A stretch of 52,178 nt of DNA from Xenorhabdus vietnamensis (GCF_002127535.1 NZ_MUBJ01000015.1:52980-105157); one strand, 5' to 3'; counted from the first letter of the stretch, positions 12,884 to 26,060 are shown. The notes: generated by a model not told the origin, from the letters alone. Program-made: numbers and translations.

Positions 12884-12916
12884 AAAATGCCCTCTCTTTG
12901 TAGAGGGCATTTTTTT
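12884..12916 (+). terminator. Rho-independent terminator of the rpoBC operon
   Basis: The stem AAATGCCCTCT / AGAGGGCATTT, with a 6-nt loop, runs into seven Ts, 42 nt behind the rpoC stop codon. Confidence 0.93.
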
Positions 12917-13140
12917 ATCGGATGGAAAATATTTTGTCGCCGGAGATACTCCAAAAATTAATAAAATCCATCTCATTGTGATACGCTTTATTTTTCCTTT
13001 GATTTCTTCCTATGATATGTTTTGCTGTGAATGATGTTGAGATAAAAATATCTCTTATGAGAGAAGAGTATTCAATCGTATTTATATTAACAAATAGCGC
13101 TTAAGAGAATAATATTAGCAATTTATATAGGGTTATAGTG
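12917..13140. other. AT-rich spacer between rpoC terminator and the small membrane ORF
   Basis: No gene or strong promoter is evident. The sequence becomes clearly more AT-rich than the rpoBC genes, marking the left edge of the block that separates rpoC from thiH here. Confidence 0.5.
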
Positions 13141-13425
13141 ATGGATATATTGGCAGGCTTCTTTTTGACGATATTTGAAATATTTTATAAAATCATAAAA
13201 TATACTCTCAAGTTTTTAGCTTGGATATTTAAGATTTCAGTTAAAAATATCACCATTTCGTTACTTTCTATAAGTATTTTATTCCTTATTATATTTTCAG
13301 CAGTAATGACGAGGTTTTTGTTAAATATATTATTATTATCAATATTAGTTTGTTTTATTTATAAATTTCGAGGGAGGATAAAAAATTATCTTAATAAAAA
13401 AGGGATTATGGATTATTTTAAATAA
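13141..13425 (+). CDS. Small hydrophobic membrane protein of unknown function
   Basis: I do not recognise this 94-aa protein. It starts MDILAGFFLTIFEIFYKI and is very rich in Ile, Leu, Phe and Lys. One long hydrophobic stretch is near residues 38-72 (ISLLSISILFLIIF and LLNILLLSILVCFIY), enough for two membrane helices. A basic tail (KFRGRIKNYLNKKG) follows. The ATG at 13141 is used. A GTG directly before it is also possible, and the ribosome binding site is weak (AGGG about 10 nt upstream). Its AT-rich base use differs from rpoC, so it may be acquired or a fast-evolving orphan. It faces malM, with an imperfect inverted repeat between them at 13471-13517. Confidence 0.5.
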   Translation: MDILAGFFLTIFEIFYKIIKYTLKFLAWIFKISVKNITISLLSISILFLIIFSAVMTRFLLNILLLSILVCFIYKFRGRIKNYLNKKGIMDYFK

Positions 13426-13470
13426 GTATACTAATAGTAATGCATGTAATGAGATGTTGTCAGGAAAGAT

Positions 13471-13517
13471 AGGGCTATAGCCTGTAAAGTTTCAAAACTA
13501 AACATAACTATAACCCT
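13471..13517. terminator. Imperfect inverted repeat between convergent small ORF and malM
   Basis: AGGGCTATAG at 13471-13480 faces CTATAACCCT at 13508-13517 (one mismatch in 10 bp, 27-nt loop). It sits between two convergent genes, where a terminator is expected, but there is no clear T-run on either strand. Confidence 0.3.
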
Positions 13518-13531
13518 TTAATAATTGAAAA

Positions 13532-14532
13532 TTATTTCTTACTTTTTATCGTTTTGATAAAAATTCCCCGTGCAGTTGGTGAACCAAGGTGCTCTGCTTC
13601 ATCCAATAGTTTCAATGCCTTATCTATATCGCCATGACTAATGGCTTCCTTGATGGCGTCATTGAAATATTGTTCGGTATCGTTCAGTACAGGTTTAACT
13701 GTAGACGACGTGCTGGAATGAGATATAGCAGTAGGCGCTGTTATTACAGGTGCAGATATTACTTGTGTAGAACCGACCGTGGCTGGTTTTGGCGTAGGTG
13801 CAGAAAATACCTGACCAATCATAATATTGCCTGCATCACGTTCTGATTTTACTGTTAGCGTTAATGTTCCTGTTTCTGTATGACGTGCGATTGGATCTGG
13901 AATATTTGGTATAGAATTACCTACTCCTTCAGCATAAGCCTTCGCAGGATCGATTATTTGTGTTGAAGCTTGTAAATCAGAATGGGTGGTATAAATCAGC
14001 AAATAAATTCGCTGTTGCCCCAATGCAGGTGTTAGCTTTAATACACCTTCAAGCCTATCAGTGGACATAATGCCCGGTTGTTGATAACGAAAATAGTGAC
14101 TAGGATAAAAGGCTGCAGGATGGAGTTGTTCATCAAATACTAAAACATTCGGGGAGAATACTTGCTTATCTTTTATCAGGCTGTTCAGAGTGATTTCCAA
14201 TGAGCCTTGATTGGCAGGTAAAGCAAATGCAGCTATCGCCCCGCGAATATTTCCATCATTAAGCTGCTGTGACGTGCGATTAAGAATAATGCTCTGTGTG
14301 CCATGAGTATTAAGTGGCTGCCACTGTAATTTTTGCAAAGCCGACAGGGACAAAGTTGGCGTTGTAGCGTTGGCTGTTTCTATGCTAGATCCGCTAGATC
14401 CCGCTTTATGGGTTATTGTGATATCGGATGCCATTGTATCAGACCGTGCTACATCTGATGCGGCATAACTCACAGCAGGCATCATGTTGCAGAGTAGAGC
14501 ACTGAGACAAAGTGAGAGTAATTTCTTTTTCA

Positions 14533-14533
<1 letters not shown>
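13532..14533 (-). CDS. malM: Maltose operon periplasmic protein MalM
   Basis: MalM is a periplasmic protein cotranscribed with malK-lamB whose biochemical role is still unclear. The 333-aa product begins with a signal peptide MKKKLLSLCLSALLCNMMP ending near SYA-A. The mature part has the family segments LQWQPL, IAAFALPANQGSLEITL, FSPNVLVFDEQLHPAAFYPSHYF and LLIYTT. The Pro/Thr/Ser-rich linker around residues 250-290 is followed by a helical C-terminus (EQYFNDAIKEAISHGDIDKALKLL). The start is the ATG that shares its A with the lamB stop codon (TAATG), so translation is probably coupled to lamB. E. coli has a longer spacer at this junction. Confidence 0.93.
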
Positions 14534-16954
<2,421 letters not shown>

Positions 16955-17388
16955 TTATTCCCTCCCTCGGATTTGCCACCTCAGTTTTCTGTTTGTTTCC
17001 TATTCGTCTTCGTTTCTTAGTTTGTCGTAGCGAGAAACTTAGTGAAAAACTGATGGCAGGATTGTGTATAAAATAACAGGCGTAAGAATCCTCCATCTTA
17101 GAATTTTTGATGGTGGAGGAGCTAGGAGGACGAGCTTAATGTGATTGAGAGAGGAAGGAGAAAATTGACAAGTAAGATGTGACTTAAATCTCAAAAAAGT
17201 ATGCAGGCTTAGTATTAACATTCTGATTTTAATTGTTTTTGTAAGCTAGTTCACACTCGTGCAGCATGAGGCGTAGAGCAAGGGATGATGAGTCTTTTTT
17301 ACATTAATTGCACACTGATGCCATTTTATCGCGATGTAAGATGTAATAAAGATATTTATCTTGAACTATCAAATAAAAAGGCGGAATG
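16955..17388. promoter_or_regulatory. Divergent malK / malE control region with MalT-like boxes and CRP-like sites
   Basis: The 434-nt gap holds no gene. MalT-type cores GGA(G/T)GA occur at 17115-17120 and 17125-17130 (direct repeats exactly 10 bp apart), at 17283-17288 (in GGGATGATG), and on the minus strand at 17089-17094. Two CRP-like palindromes are present: TGTGA-N6-TCTCA at 17178-17193 and TGTAA-N6-TCACA at 17240-17255, each with one mismatch from TGTGA-N6-TCACA. The same combination of scattered MalT boxes and central CRP sites controls E. coli malEp and malKp. Exact start sites are not assigned. Confidence 0.8.
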
Positions 17389-18588
17389 ATGACCAGAAAA
17401 ATTTTAAAAGCGGGGACTCGCACCCTGATGCTTTCCGTTTTAACAACATGTGTATTGTCTGCCTCAGCCTTCGCGAAGCTGGAAGAAGGCAAGTTAGTAA
17501 TTTGGATCAATGGTGATAAAGGTTATGACGGGTTGGCACAGGTCGGTGAAAAATTTGCAAAAGAAACGGGAATTCCTGTCACTGTTGAACATCCTGATAA
17601 AGTGGAAGAGAAATATACCCAGATTGCGGCCAGTGGAGATGGGCCGGATATTATTTTCTGGGCACATGATCGCTTTGGTGGTTATGCTCAATCAGGGTTA
17701 GTTGCTGAAATCACGCCTGATAAATCGTTTATTGATAAGCTATTCCCCTTTACATGGGATGCCGTTCGTTATGACGGAAAATTGGTAGGATACCCTGTTG
17801 CAGTTGAAGCACTTTCTCTTATCTACAATAAAGACTTAATTAAATCCCCACCTAAAACTTGGGAAGAAATCCCTGCCTTGGATAATGAACTGAAAAAGCA
17901 AAATAAAAGCGCAATCATGTTCAATTTGCAGGAACCGTATTTCACTTGGCCGCTGATTTCTGCTGATGGCGGATATGCCTTCAAGGCAGAAAACGGTACT
18001 TATAATGTTAAAGACATCGGAGTGAATAATGCAGGCTCTAAAGCGGGAATGAAATTTCTGGTTGATTTAGTTAAAAATAAACATCTCAATGCGGATATTG
18101 ACTATTCCATTGCCGAAGCTGCCTTCAATAAAGGCAAAACAGCAATGACGATTAACGGCCCTTGGGCCTGGTCGAATATAGATAAAAGCAAAATTAATTA
18201 TGGTGTTACTTTATTGCCAACGTTCAAAGAAAATCCCTCTAAGCCCTTTGTTGGCATTTTAACTGCGGGAATTAATGCGGCCAGCCCTAATAAAGAGTTA
18301 GCGAAGGAGTTTTTGGAAAATTACCTGTTGACTAATGAAGGATTGGCAATGATGGATAAAGATAAGCCGTTGGGAGCAGTGGCTTTGAAATCCTATCAGG
18401 ATATCCTCGCGAAAGATCCACGTATTGCTGCGACGATGGAAAACGCTCAAAAAGGTGAAATTATGCCGAATATTTCCCAAATGAGTAGCTTTTGGTATGC
18501 AATGCGTAGCGCTGTTCTAAATACAGTCAGCGGACGTCAGGCGGTAGATGCCGCTCTTGATGATGCTAAAGCGAGAATAACAAAATAA
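17389..18588 (+). CDS. malE: Maltose/maltodextrin-binding periplasmic protein MalE
   Basis: MalE captures maltose and maltodextrins in the periplasm and delivers them to MalFGK2. It also signals to chemoreceptors in species that have Tar. The product is 399 aa (E. coli 396), with a signal peptide ending at SASAFA-K. The mature start [60 protein letters not shown] and the final [14 protein letters not shown] all match the family. The second of two adjacent ATGs (17386, 17389) is used because it sits 7 nt from the AAGG of the AAGGCGGA site, though the first is possible. A stem-loop follows, before malF. Confidence 0.98.
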   Translation: MTRKILKAGTRTLMLSVLTTCVLSASAFAKLEEGKLVIWINGDKGYDGLAQVGEKFAKETGIPVTVEHPDKVEEKYTQIAASGDGPDIIFWAHDRFGGYAQSGLVAEITPDKSFIDKLFPFTWDAVRYDGKLVGYPVAVEALSLIYNKDLIKSPPKTWEEIPALDNELKKQNKSAIMFNLQEPYFTWPLISADGGYAFKAENGTYNVKDIGVNNAGSKAGMKFLVDLVKNKHLNADIDYSIAEAAFNKGKTAMTINGPWAWSNIDKSKINYGVTLLPTFKENPSKPFVGILTAGINAASPNKELAKEFLENYLLTNEGLAMMDKDKPLGAVALKSYQDILAKDPRIAATMENAQKGEIMPNISQMSSFWYAMRSAVLNTVSGRQAVDAALDDAKARITK

Positions 18589-18599
18589 ACGAATGACAG

Positions 18600-18622
18600 G
18601 CTCCTGATTAGTCAGGAGCTTT
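18600..18622 (+). other. malE-malF intercistronic stem-loop
   Basis: GCTCCTGA / TCAGGAGC forms a perfect 8-bp stem with a 4-nt loop followed by only TTT. E. coli has REP hairpins here that stabilise malE mRNA and lower malFG expression. This structure could do the same job. Confidence 0.6.
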
Positions 18623-18691
18623 AGCGCCCTATTGTGATGGATTCTGAGTGATTGGAATTCAATCACAATTATTGGTAACAGGAAGTGCAAG

Positions 18692-20248
18692 ATGTCGGCG
18701 ACATTAGAAAAAACAGTATGGTGGCAGCATCCTGCCCTGAAATGGTTTGCTGTAGGTTTTTGCCTGCTTTTTACTGGCTATCTGGTTGTATTGATGTATG
18801 CGCAGGGAGAATATCTGTTTGCGATGTTAACACTGGTATTACTGGGAAGTGGTATTTATGTTTTTTCCAACCGGAAAACTTATGTTTGGCGCTATACCTA
18901 CCCTGGAATTGCTGGAATCGGGCTGTTTATACTGTTTCCACTTATCTGCACGATTGCTATCGCTTTTACAAATTATAGCAGTACCAATCAATTGACGTTT
19001 GAGCGTGCTCAATCTGTATTAATGAGTCGCCACTATCAGACGGGAGAACCATTTGATTTCAAACTTTATCCTGTATCTGAACAGTGGATCTTGGCACTGA
19101 ACATTCAGGATAGTAAAAACTTATTGATATCTGAGCCTTTTTCTCTCGCGAGAGCAGAGGGAATAGTACTGCCTCTCCATGAGCAGGATAAAAAATTTGA
19201 AAACGATGCGGTGACATTACGCACTATTACTCAGCATCGACAAGCATTGGGTCAATTGGTGGTAGTTCTTCCTGACGGCAAGAAACTAAGAATGAGTTCT
19301 TTGCGTCAGTTCTCTGCTATAAATCCTCTTTATTCCCTTGATGAAGATGGAATTACGCTGACAGATAAACAAACTGGCATACGATACCGACCAAATATGG
19401 ATATAGGGTTCTACCAATCCATTAATGTTGAAGGAGGATGGACTAAGGAAACGTTAAGCCCTGGGTTCACAGTTTCTATTGGTTGGAAAAACTTCCTACG
19501 GGTGATACAGGATGAGGGTATCCAAAAGCCTTTTTTGTCCATTTTTATCTGGACAGTAATTTTCTCTCTACTGACAGTGGTATTGACCGTTGTATTGGGT
19601 ATGATCCTCGCTTGTATTGTGCAATGGGAAGCGCTCAAGGGGCGGGCAATTTATCGTGTACTGCTTATTCTGCCTTATGCTGTTCCTTCATTTATTTCCA
19701 TTCTGATTTTCAAGGGATTATTTAACCAAAGCTTCGGTGAAATTAATTTGGTGCTGAATGGATTGTTTGGCTTTAAACCGGATTGGTTTACAGATCCAAC
19801 ACTAGCTCGAACAATGTTGATTATTGTAAATACGTGGTTGGGCTATCCCTACATGATGATTCTTTGCATGGGGTTGCTGAAATCTATCCCTGATGATCTT
19901 TATGAGGCATCGGCACTTGATGGCGCTGGGCCATGGCAGAATTTCACCAAAATTACCTTTCCATTGTTAATTAAGCCATTAACTCCGTTGATGATTGCTA
20001 GCTTTGCTTTTAACTTTAATAACTTTGTCCTTATTCAGTTGTTAACCAACGGTAAACCTGATCATATTGGCACAACGACACCTGCGGGCTATACCGATCT
20101 TTTGGTGAGCTATACCTACCGTATCGCATTTGAGGGTGGTGGTGGACAAGACTTTGGTCTGGCGGCAGCAATTGCAACATTGATCTTCTTATTGGTAGGC
20201 GCATTAGCCATCATCAATTTGAAAACTACCCGCATTAAATTTGATTAA
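18692..20248 (+). CDS. malF: Maltose ABC transporter permease MalF
   Basis: MalF is one of the two inner-membrane permease subunits of MalFGK2. The 518-aa product (E. coli 514) has the N-terminal membrane helices (LKWFAVGFCLLFTGYLVVLM, ending AQGEYLFAML), then the large periplasmic P2 loop from about residue 95 to 275 that binds MalE. The C-terminal permease core has the EAA motif YEASALDGAGPWQNF, which contacts MalK. It ends INLKTTRIKFD, as in E. coli. A CAGGAAG site precedes the ATG, and malG follows after 12 nt. Confidence 0.98.
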   Translation: MSATLEKTVWWQHPALKWFAVGFCLLFTGYLVVLMYAQGEYLFAMLTLVLLGSGIYVFSNRKTYVWRYTYPGIAGIGLFILFPLICTIAIAFTNYSSTNQLTFERAQSVLMSRHYQTGEPFDFKLYPVSEQWILALNIQDSKNLLISEPFSLARAEGIVLPLHEQDKKFENDAVTLRTITQHRQALGQLVVVLPDGKKLRMSSLRQFSAINPLYSLDEDGITLTDKQTGIRYRPNMDIGFYQSINVEGGWTKETLSPGFTVSIGWKNFLRVIQDEGIQKPFLSIFIWTVIFSLLTVVLTVVLGMILACIVQWEALKGRAIYRVLLILPYAVPSFISILIFKGLFNQSFGEINLVLNGLFGFKPDWFTDPTLARTMLIIVNTWLGYPYMMILCMGLLKSIPDDLYEASALDGAGPWQNFTKITFPLLIKPLTPLMIASFAFNFNNFVLIQLLTNGKPDHIGTTTPAGYTDLLVSYTYRIAFEGGGGQDFGLAAAIATLIFLLVGALAIINLKTTRIKFD

Positions 20249-20260
20249 GGAGGAAAAACG

Positions 20261-21151
20261 ATGGCGATGGTACAACCCAAATCGCAACGATGGCGGGTAT
20301 GGGGAACACATGCATTTATGCTGGCTTTTATTGCCCTGATTTTGTTCCCTCTGCTGATGGTAATTGCTATTTCTTTGCGCCCAGGTAATTTTGCTACGGG
20401 TAACCTGATTCCAGACACTATTTCATGGGAACATTGGAAGCTGGCATTTGGCTACAGCGTGGAATCTTCTGATGGACACGTTACACGTCCTCCATTTCCT
20501 GTCATGCAGTGGCTTTGGAATTCTGTCAAGGTTGCATTCATTACTGCCACTGGCATTGTGACATTATCAACGACGTGTGCTTATGCATTTGCCCGTATGC
20601 GTTTTCGTGGAAAAAGCTCCCTGCTTAAAGGAATGCTGATTTTTCAAATGTTCCCTCCGGTACTTTCGCTGGTGGCACTTTATGCCTTGTTTGATCGATT
20701 AGGAGAATATATTCCTTTTCTTGGCCTTAATACGCACGGTGGTGTGATTTTTGCCTATATGGGCGGAATTGCTTTACATGTTTGGACGATAAAAGGTTAT
20801 TTCGAAACGATAGATCGCTCTCTGGAAGAAGCAGCCATGTTAGATGGAGCAACATCGTGGCAAATTTTTCGTTTGATACTGCTGCCGTTGTCTGTACCTA
20901 TATTGGCTGTTGTATTTATTTTGTCGTTTATTGGTGTCATTACTGAAGTACCTGTTGCATCTCTGCTATTACGTGATGTGGATAATTACACGTTAGCAGT
21001 GGGCATGCAGCAATACCTTCATCCACAGAACTATCTCTGGGGCGATTTTGCTGCTGCTGCTGTGCTTTCTGCCATTCCTATCACGGTGATTTTCTTACTT
21101 GCCCAACGTTGGTTAGTGGGTGGATTGACATCGGGAGGAGTGAAGGGCTGA
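20261..21151 (+). CDS. malG: Maltose ABC transporter permease MalG
   Basis: MalG pairs with MalF to form the transmembrane pathway. Its 296 aa equal E. coli MalG. The N-terminus [19 protein letters not shown], the EAA loop [17 protein letters not shown] near residue 190 and the C-terminus [15 protein letters not shown] (which in E. coli reaches into MalK) are all conserved. The start codon follows AAGGAGG by 8 nt, directly behind malF. Transcription should end at the strong terminator at 21312-21349. Confidence 0.98.
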   Translation: MAMVQPKSQRWRVWGTHAFMLAFIALILFPLLMVIAISLRPGNFATGNLIPDTISWEHWKLAFGYSVESSDGHVTRPPFPVMQWLWNSVKVAFITATGIVTLSTTCAYAFARMRFRGKSSLLKGMLIFQMFPPVLSLVALYALFDRLGEYIPFLGLNTHGGVIFAYMGGIALHVWTIKGYFETIDRSLEEAAMLDGATSWQIFRLILLPLSVPILAVVFILSFIGVITEVPVASLLLRDVDNYTLAVGMQQYLHPQNYLWGDFAAAAVLSAIPITVIFLLAQRWLVGGLTSGGVKG

Positions 21152-21242
21152 TATCAGGTTAATGCTTATCAGTGCAAGATTTTCATAAGAAAGGATTAAA
21201 CCACAACTATTGTTCTGTGCTTTTCATCTTTTAAGTTACTTC

Positions 21243-21296
21243 TTATTGGTCTGGTTCTTTTTATTGGTCTGGTTCTTTTTATTGGTCTGGTTCTTT
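21243..21296. repeat. Perfect 3 x 18-bp tandem repeat behind malG
   Basis: The unit TTATTGGTCTGGTTCTTT occurs three times head to tail without a mismatch, between the malG stop codon and its terminator. It is outside any gene. The perfect identity points to recent expansion, and the copy number is likely to vary between strains. Confidence 0.95.
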
Positions 21297-21311
21297 GTTG
21301 GTTTAGCTTTT

Positions 21312-21349
21312 CCCCAATCACATTTAGTTATGTGATTGGGGCTTTTTTT
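21312..21349 (+). terminator. Rho-independent terminator of malEFG
   Basis: A 12-bp perfect stem (CCCCAATCACAT / ATGTGATTGGGG, 6-nt loop) is followed by CTTTTTTT on the plus strand. On the minus strand there is no T-run behind the hairpin, so it mainly stops malEFG transcription rather than malPQ. Confidence 0.95.
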
Positions 21350-21407
21350 CTTTGTTACCGTTCTACAACTTGAAATTTATTGAGTATATAGCGGGTTATT
21401 TAACGAA

Positions 21408-23555
21408 TTATGAACTTTGCTTTCGGCATGCTTCTATTGTTTGTAATAAATGGTTGATATGAACATCCGCAAACATGGTTTCCAACGTGATGGTGAGTTT
21501 TCGTCGCCAGTTGGGATATTCTTCTGTTGTGCCAGGGATATTAACGGGGCGTTCCATATCCAGCCAGTCTTCAGGTTGTAATCCTAATAAGGCACAGGCG
21601 CTATGGGCTATATAGTGATGTATGCTCTGATTTATGGTAGTTGACATCGGATGTTCAGTTTGAACCGAGGGTATTGATTTCTGCAACGAGGAGAGAGTAT
21701 TCACTGTGCTCAATTCTTCTGGTAGATAGCCGTGGCGATTTAAACTGGCTAATAATTCCTGTTTACAACGCTTACGTTCAGAATATAAATCGGCAAGAAG
21801 TGCTTTATCAGGGTATAGGCCGATGGTTTCTCCTAAGGTTAGATCTCCACTTTGCCAGAATCCGCGTAAGGTAGGTAAGTCATGGGTTGTAATGGTTGCC
21901 ATTGCTTGTGTGGGATATTCATCAGGAGAACGATATTCACCTTTGTCGTTGCGTTCAAAGTAAAATACCTTATAGGAATAAACCCCCCTATCCCGTAATT
22001 TATCGACGATTGCTTCCGGCACAATCCCTAAATCTTCGCCTATCACCAAGCAACGATTACGCTGACTTTCCAGTGCCAATATTGCTAACAAATCATCAAC
22101 TGGATAATGGACATAAACGCCTTTATCGGCGGTTTCTCCCTGTGGTATCCACCAGAGTCTGAGCAGAGACATCACATGATCGATACGCAATGCCCCACAA
22201 TGTCGCATGTTGCTACGTAGTAATTCAATGAAAGGTTGATAGGCCTGAGCTTTTAATACATGGGGATTCATTGGTGGAAGCCCCCAGTTTTGGCCTAGTG
22301 GTCCCAGAATATCAGGGGGGGCTCCTACAGATGCTTTGGTGCAATAGATGCTTCGGTTACACCAAGTTTCTGAGCCACCTGGAGCTACGCCGACGGCGAG
22401 ATCACGGTAAATACCAATCGGCATGTGATTGGTTTGGCTGACAGTGAAGCACTCGGCGAGTTGAGTATCAGCCAACCATTGTAGCCAAAGAAAAAATTCT
22501 ATTTCCTGTGGATGTGAATAACAGAATACCTTGACCGCATCACTCTCTGGTTCACGATATTCTTCCGGCCATACAGGCCAGCCCCAATAAACATTATTTT
22601 CCTCATATAGCTTATGGTGCAGAGCATCATAAGCAGCTTGAGAGTAAAGATTTTTGCCGCCTTTGGTGACAAATTGCCGGAAAGCGATTTGTTGGGGATC
22701 ATTGTCAGACCGAAATTTAAATTGCGGATAAGCCAGACGTAATGCTGCCATTTTTAGTGTCATGACTGTGGTGTAATCGACCCATTCCGCTTGGCGGACT
22801 TGCTGGAGTTTGCTCTGTGTTTCCGCTGAGTGCCACCACTTTTGTGCTTCGTCGCTATAATTAAAGTCTTCCACCTGATTCACGGCAATGTAAATGATGT
22901 TGAGCCAATGACGGGAAGATGGACTGTAAGGGCTGGCATTTTCAGGCATCGCAGGATATATGGCATGAAGAGGATTCAGGCCAATAAAGGAGCCACCCCG
23001 CGGTGTCAGTTCTTGCAGCATATATTTCAGATCACCAAAATCACCAATCCCCCAGTTATTTTCTGATCGCAGGGTATAAAGTTGAACACAAGCACCCCAA
23101 AGTTTTTCACCTCGGGTTATGGCTTCGGGTTCGTAACAGCGCTCTGGAGCAACAATAAGTTGTATGGAGTGCTGCCGGGAGTGAGTTTCTGGATGCTCCT
23201 CAGGGATTAGTTGCAGTGTGTGATATCCCTGAGGGAGCTCGGTCGGCAAAGTGAGTTGAAGCTGGCAGTGACCATGAAATATTTTTCCTTGCTCAGTGTA
23301 TATCTGCCACTGGTAATGATTGGTATCTGCCAGAGGCAAAGTCACCCTTTGTCCCTGAATCACTACTTTAACATTAGGTAAAGAAGAAGCATGTAAATGA
23401 GAAACCGGCCTTTCGACCGGTATATCTGTACTCATGGCTTCCAATATTCGATATCTGATTTCAACAGGGATCGCCTGCGGTTTTCCATAGGCATTAATAT
23501 ATTCGCTGGCAATGCCGGCCTCAGTTGCCAAATCATTGAGGCGTTTGTTTTCCAT
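21408..23555 (-). CDS. malQ: 4-alpha-glucanotransferase (amylomaltase) MalQ
   Basis: MalQ is the cytoplasmic disproportionating enzyme that converts maltose and short dextrins into longer ones plus glucose. The 715-aa product belongs to glycoside hydrolase family 77. LRIDHVMSLLRLWW contains the nucleophile Asp, VIGEDLGIVPE the acid/base Glu, and TTHDLPTLRGFW the third conserved Asp. NNWGIGDFGDL and GGSFIGLNPLHAIYP are also typical. It is about 20 residues longer than E. coli MalQ. Its ATG is 9 nt behind the malP stop codon, so malPQ form one operon. Confidence 0.97.
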   Translation of the reverse strand: MENKRLNDLATEAGIASEYINAYGKPQAIPVEIRYRILEAMSTDIPVERPVSHLHASSLPNVKVVIQGQRVTLPLADTNHYQWQIYTEQGKIFHGHCQLQLTLPTELPQGYHTLQLIPEEHPETHSRQHSIQLIVAPERCYEPEAITRGEKLWGACVQLYTLRSENNWGIGDFGDLKYMLQELTPRGGSFIGLNPLHAIYPAMPENASPYSPSSRHWLNIIYIAVNQVEDFNYSDEAQKWWHSAETQSKLQQVRQAEWVDYTTVMTLKMAALRLAYPQFKFRSDNDPQQIAFRQFVTKGGKNLYSQAAYDALHHKLYEENNVYWGWPVWPEEYREPESDAVKVFCYSHPQEIEFFLWLQWLADTQLAECFTVSQTNHMPIGIYRDLAVGVAPGGSETWCNRSIYCTKASVGAPPDILGPLGQNWGLPPMNPHVLKAQAYQPFIELLRSNMRHCGALRIDHVMSLLRLWWIPQGETADKGVYVHYPVDDLLAILALESQRNRCLVIGEDLGIVPEAIVDKLRDRGVYSYKVFYFERNDKGEYRSPDEYPTQAMATITTHDLPTLRGFWQSGDLTLGETIGLYPDKALLADLYSERKRCKQELLASLNRHGYLPEELSTVNTLSSLQKSIPSVQTEHPMSTTINQSIHHYIAHSACALLGLQPEDWLDMERPVNIPGTTEEYPNWRRKLTITLETMFADVHINHLLQTIEACRKQSS

Positions 23556-23564
23556 ACTAAATCC

Positions 23565-26012
23565 CTATTTGGTTTGCCAGATGCGTTGTTGGTAATCTTG
23601 GATAGCACGGTCAGAACTAAATTTACCCATTCGAGCGGTATTTAGTACAGTACTGCGTGTCCAGCCTTGAGTGTCTTGATATCGAATGTCAATTTGTTTG
23701 TGGGCGTGGCAGTAAGAGGCAAAATCAGCCAGAACTAAATAAGGATCACCACCGTCAGTCAGGCTGTGTAACATGAGATCAAATGAGTGCGTATCTCCGT
23801 GGCTGAATTCACCGTTAGCGAGAGAGGCAAGAATACCTTTCAGATGATGATCTTGTTGGAGTATATTTTGTGGATTGTAGTTACTGCTCAGTAAGGCTTT
23901 GGCTTCTTCCACGGTCTTTCCGAAGATAAAGATATTGTCGTTTCCAACTTGTTCGGCGATTTCGACATTCGCTCCATCCAGTGTTCCGATAGTGAGAGCG
24001 CCATTTAAGGCTAATTTCATATTGCCTGTACCAGAGGCTTCTTTGCCCGCAGTGGAAATTTGCTCTGATACATCGGCGGCCGGGATCATTAGTTCTGCCG
24101 CGGAAACATTGTAATCGGGGATAAAAGCAATTTTGATGCGATCACGGACAATCGGATCATGATTGATTTTTTCGGCTGCATGATTGATGGCTGAGATGAT
24201 ATTTTTCGCCAGATAGTAACCAGGAGCTGCTTTGGCACCGAACAGGAAAACACGGGGATGGATATCTAAGGCCGGGTTTTCCTGAATTTGCCGATAAAGT
24301 GACAATATATGAAGCAGATTCAGATGTTGGCGTTTATATTCATGCAAACGTTTTATCTGTATATCGAAAATAGCATGGGGATCAATCTTGAGTCCCATGA
24401 CTTTATTTACATAGTTAGACAGGCTAATTTTATTGTCTTGCTTAATGGCCCGATAAGTTTCACGGAAGGCCGAATCGTCGGCATAAGGTTCTAGTTTTTT
24501 CAAGGTAGCAAGATCATGAATCCATTCATGGCCTAATGTTTGGTCAAGTAGTGAAGAGAGTGCAGGATTACACTGTTTTAACCAACGACGGGGGGTTACA
24601 CCATTAGTCACATTGTGGAATTTATTTGGCCACAATTGATGATATTCGGGAAATAAATCTGTCACGATCAAGGATGAATGAAGTGCTGCGACTCCGTTGA
24701 TGGCAAAGCAGGCGACAACACACAGGTTAGCCATTCTCACTTGATTGTCATAGATAACCGCTAATTTTTCCCAGATTTGTTGGTTATCAGGCCAGACTTG
24801 CTCCACGGTTTTTTTAAAGCGTCGGTTGATTTCTTGAATGATGCGATGATGGCGTGGCAGAAGTTCACTAATTAGTTGTTCATCCCAACGTTCTAAGCCC
24901 TCTGGTAGCAAGGTATGGTTGGTATAGGCGAAAGTTTTCCCTGTGATTTCCCATGCTGCTTCCCAATTCAATTGATGCTCATCAAGCAGAAGACGCATCA
25001 TTTCAGGAATTGCAATAGTTGGGTGTGTATCGTTAAGCTGAATAACTTCGTATCGCGCCAGTTCTTCTATTTTGTGCCCTGCTTGTTGATGGCGACGCAG
25101 AATATCTGCCACGGCACAGGCACACTGGAAATATTGTTGCATCAGACGCAGTCGTTTACCTGCCTGATGATTATCATTCGGATAGAGTACTTTGGTCAGG
25201 CTGGCAGCTTCAATGCCTTGTTGTTCGGCATGCAGGAACTGCCCATCATTGAAAAGTGATAGATCAAAGGGGCTATCGTATGTTGCTTGCCATAGGCGAA
25301 GAGGTTGAGTTACGTCATTGTTATACCCAATCACGGGTAAATCCCATGCTTCACCAATCAGGTTAAATGCGGGAATCCAAGTTTCATGGCCATCGGCAGT
25401 TGTCACGATTTCACCACCAAAATTGACGCCAACTTTTAATTGTGTGTTATGGCGGAACCAAGGGTAGGACTCGCGCGCCCAATCGTCTGGTGTTTCAATT
25501 TGTTGATTCTTTTCAAAAGACTGTCGGAAAAGACCATATTGATAATTGAGGCCATATCCTGTGGCGGATTGATTGAGGGTCGCCATTGAATCGAGAAAAC
25601 AGGCTGCCAGCCTCCCCAATCCTCCATTACCTAAAGCGGGATCGGTTTCTTCTTCCAGCAAATCAGTCAAAATGATGCCATCTTCTGCCAAATAAGACTG
25701 AATATCGTCATACCAACCAAGATTCAATAAGTTGTTGGCTGTCAGTCGACCTATCAGAAATTCCATCGAGATATAGTTCACATGACGTTGGCCGTCAGGA
25801 GATGAGTTAACTGGGTTTTGCTGTGCGGGAAGAGGAAGTAATTCAGAAACGGCTGCACTAATGGCTTGCCACCACTGATGCGGAGTCATTTCCTGAGCTG
25901 AATTAAGCCCGAAACGTTGCCACTGTCGTGTGAATGCAGCCTGAAATAAGGCTTTATTGAGTTTCGGGTTTTTATCTAATGTGGACTTTTTATCTAATGT
26001 GGATAGTTGCAT
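23565..26012 (-). CDS. malP: Maltodextrin phosphorylase MalP
   Basis: MalP phosphorolyses maltodextrins to glucose 1-phosphate and shorter chains in the cytoplasm. The 815-aa product has the PLP-binding motif [20 protein letters not shown] (Lys in NMK) near residue 655. Other family landmarks are [35 protein letters not shown] and the phosphate-site region [20 protein letters not shown]. The N-terminus contains an 18-bp tandem duplication that repeats STLDK, making it longer than E. coli MalP. The gene is divergent from malT, with MalT-like boxes upstream. Confidence 0.97.
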   Translation of the reverse strand: MQLSTLDKKSTLDKNPKLNKALFQAAFTRQWQRFGLNSAQEMTPHQWWQAISAAVSELLPLPAQQNPVNSSPDGQRHVNYISMEFLIGRLTANNLLNLGWYDDIQSYLAEDGIILTDLLEEETDPALGNGGLGRLAACFLDSMATLNQSATGYGLNYQYGLFRQSFEKNQQIETPDDWARESYPWFRHNTQLKVGVNFGGEIVTTADGHETWIPAFNLIGEAWDLPVIGYNNDVTQPLRLWQATYDSPFDLSLFNDGQFLHAEQQGIEAASLTKVLYPNDNHQAGKRLRLMQQYFQCACAVADILRRHQQAGHKIEELARYEVIQLNDTHPTIAIPEMMRLLLDEHQLNWEAAWEITGKTFAYTNHTLLPEGLERWDEQLISELLPRHHRIIQEINRRFKKTVEQVWPDNQQIWEKLAVIYDNQVRMANLCVVACFAINGVAALHSSLIVTDLFPEYHQLWPNKFHNVTNGVTPRRWLKQCNPALSSLLDQTLGHEWIHDLATLKKLEPYADDSAFRETYRAIKQDNKISLSNYVNKVMGLKIDPHAIFDIQIKRLHEYKRQHLNLLHILSLYRQIQENPALDIHPRVFLFGAKAAPGYYLAKNIISAINHAAEKINHDPIVRDRIKIAFIPDYNVSAAELMIPAADVSEQISTAGKEASGTGNMKLALNGALTIGTLDGANVEIAEQVGNDNIFIFGKTVEEAKALLSSNYNPQNILQQDHHLKGILASLANGEFSHGDTHSFDLMLHSLTDGGDPYLVLADFASYCHAHKQIDIRYQDTQGWTRSTVLNTARMGKFSSDRAIQDYQQRIWQTK
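25969..26004. repeat. 2 x 18-bp tandem duplication in the malP N-terminus
   Basis: TTTTTATCTAATGTGGAC and TTTTTATCTAATGTGGAT lie head to tail, differing only at the last base. In the malP frame this repeats the six-residue segment STLDKK/N. The extra residues lie before the conserved catalytic fold and probably do not affect it. Confidence 0.9.
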
Positions 26013-26060
26013 GGCGTCGTCATCCTGTCACTGAATGAAGAAAATTTGAGAAATTATTTA

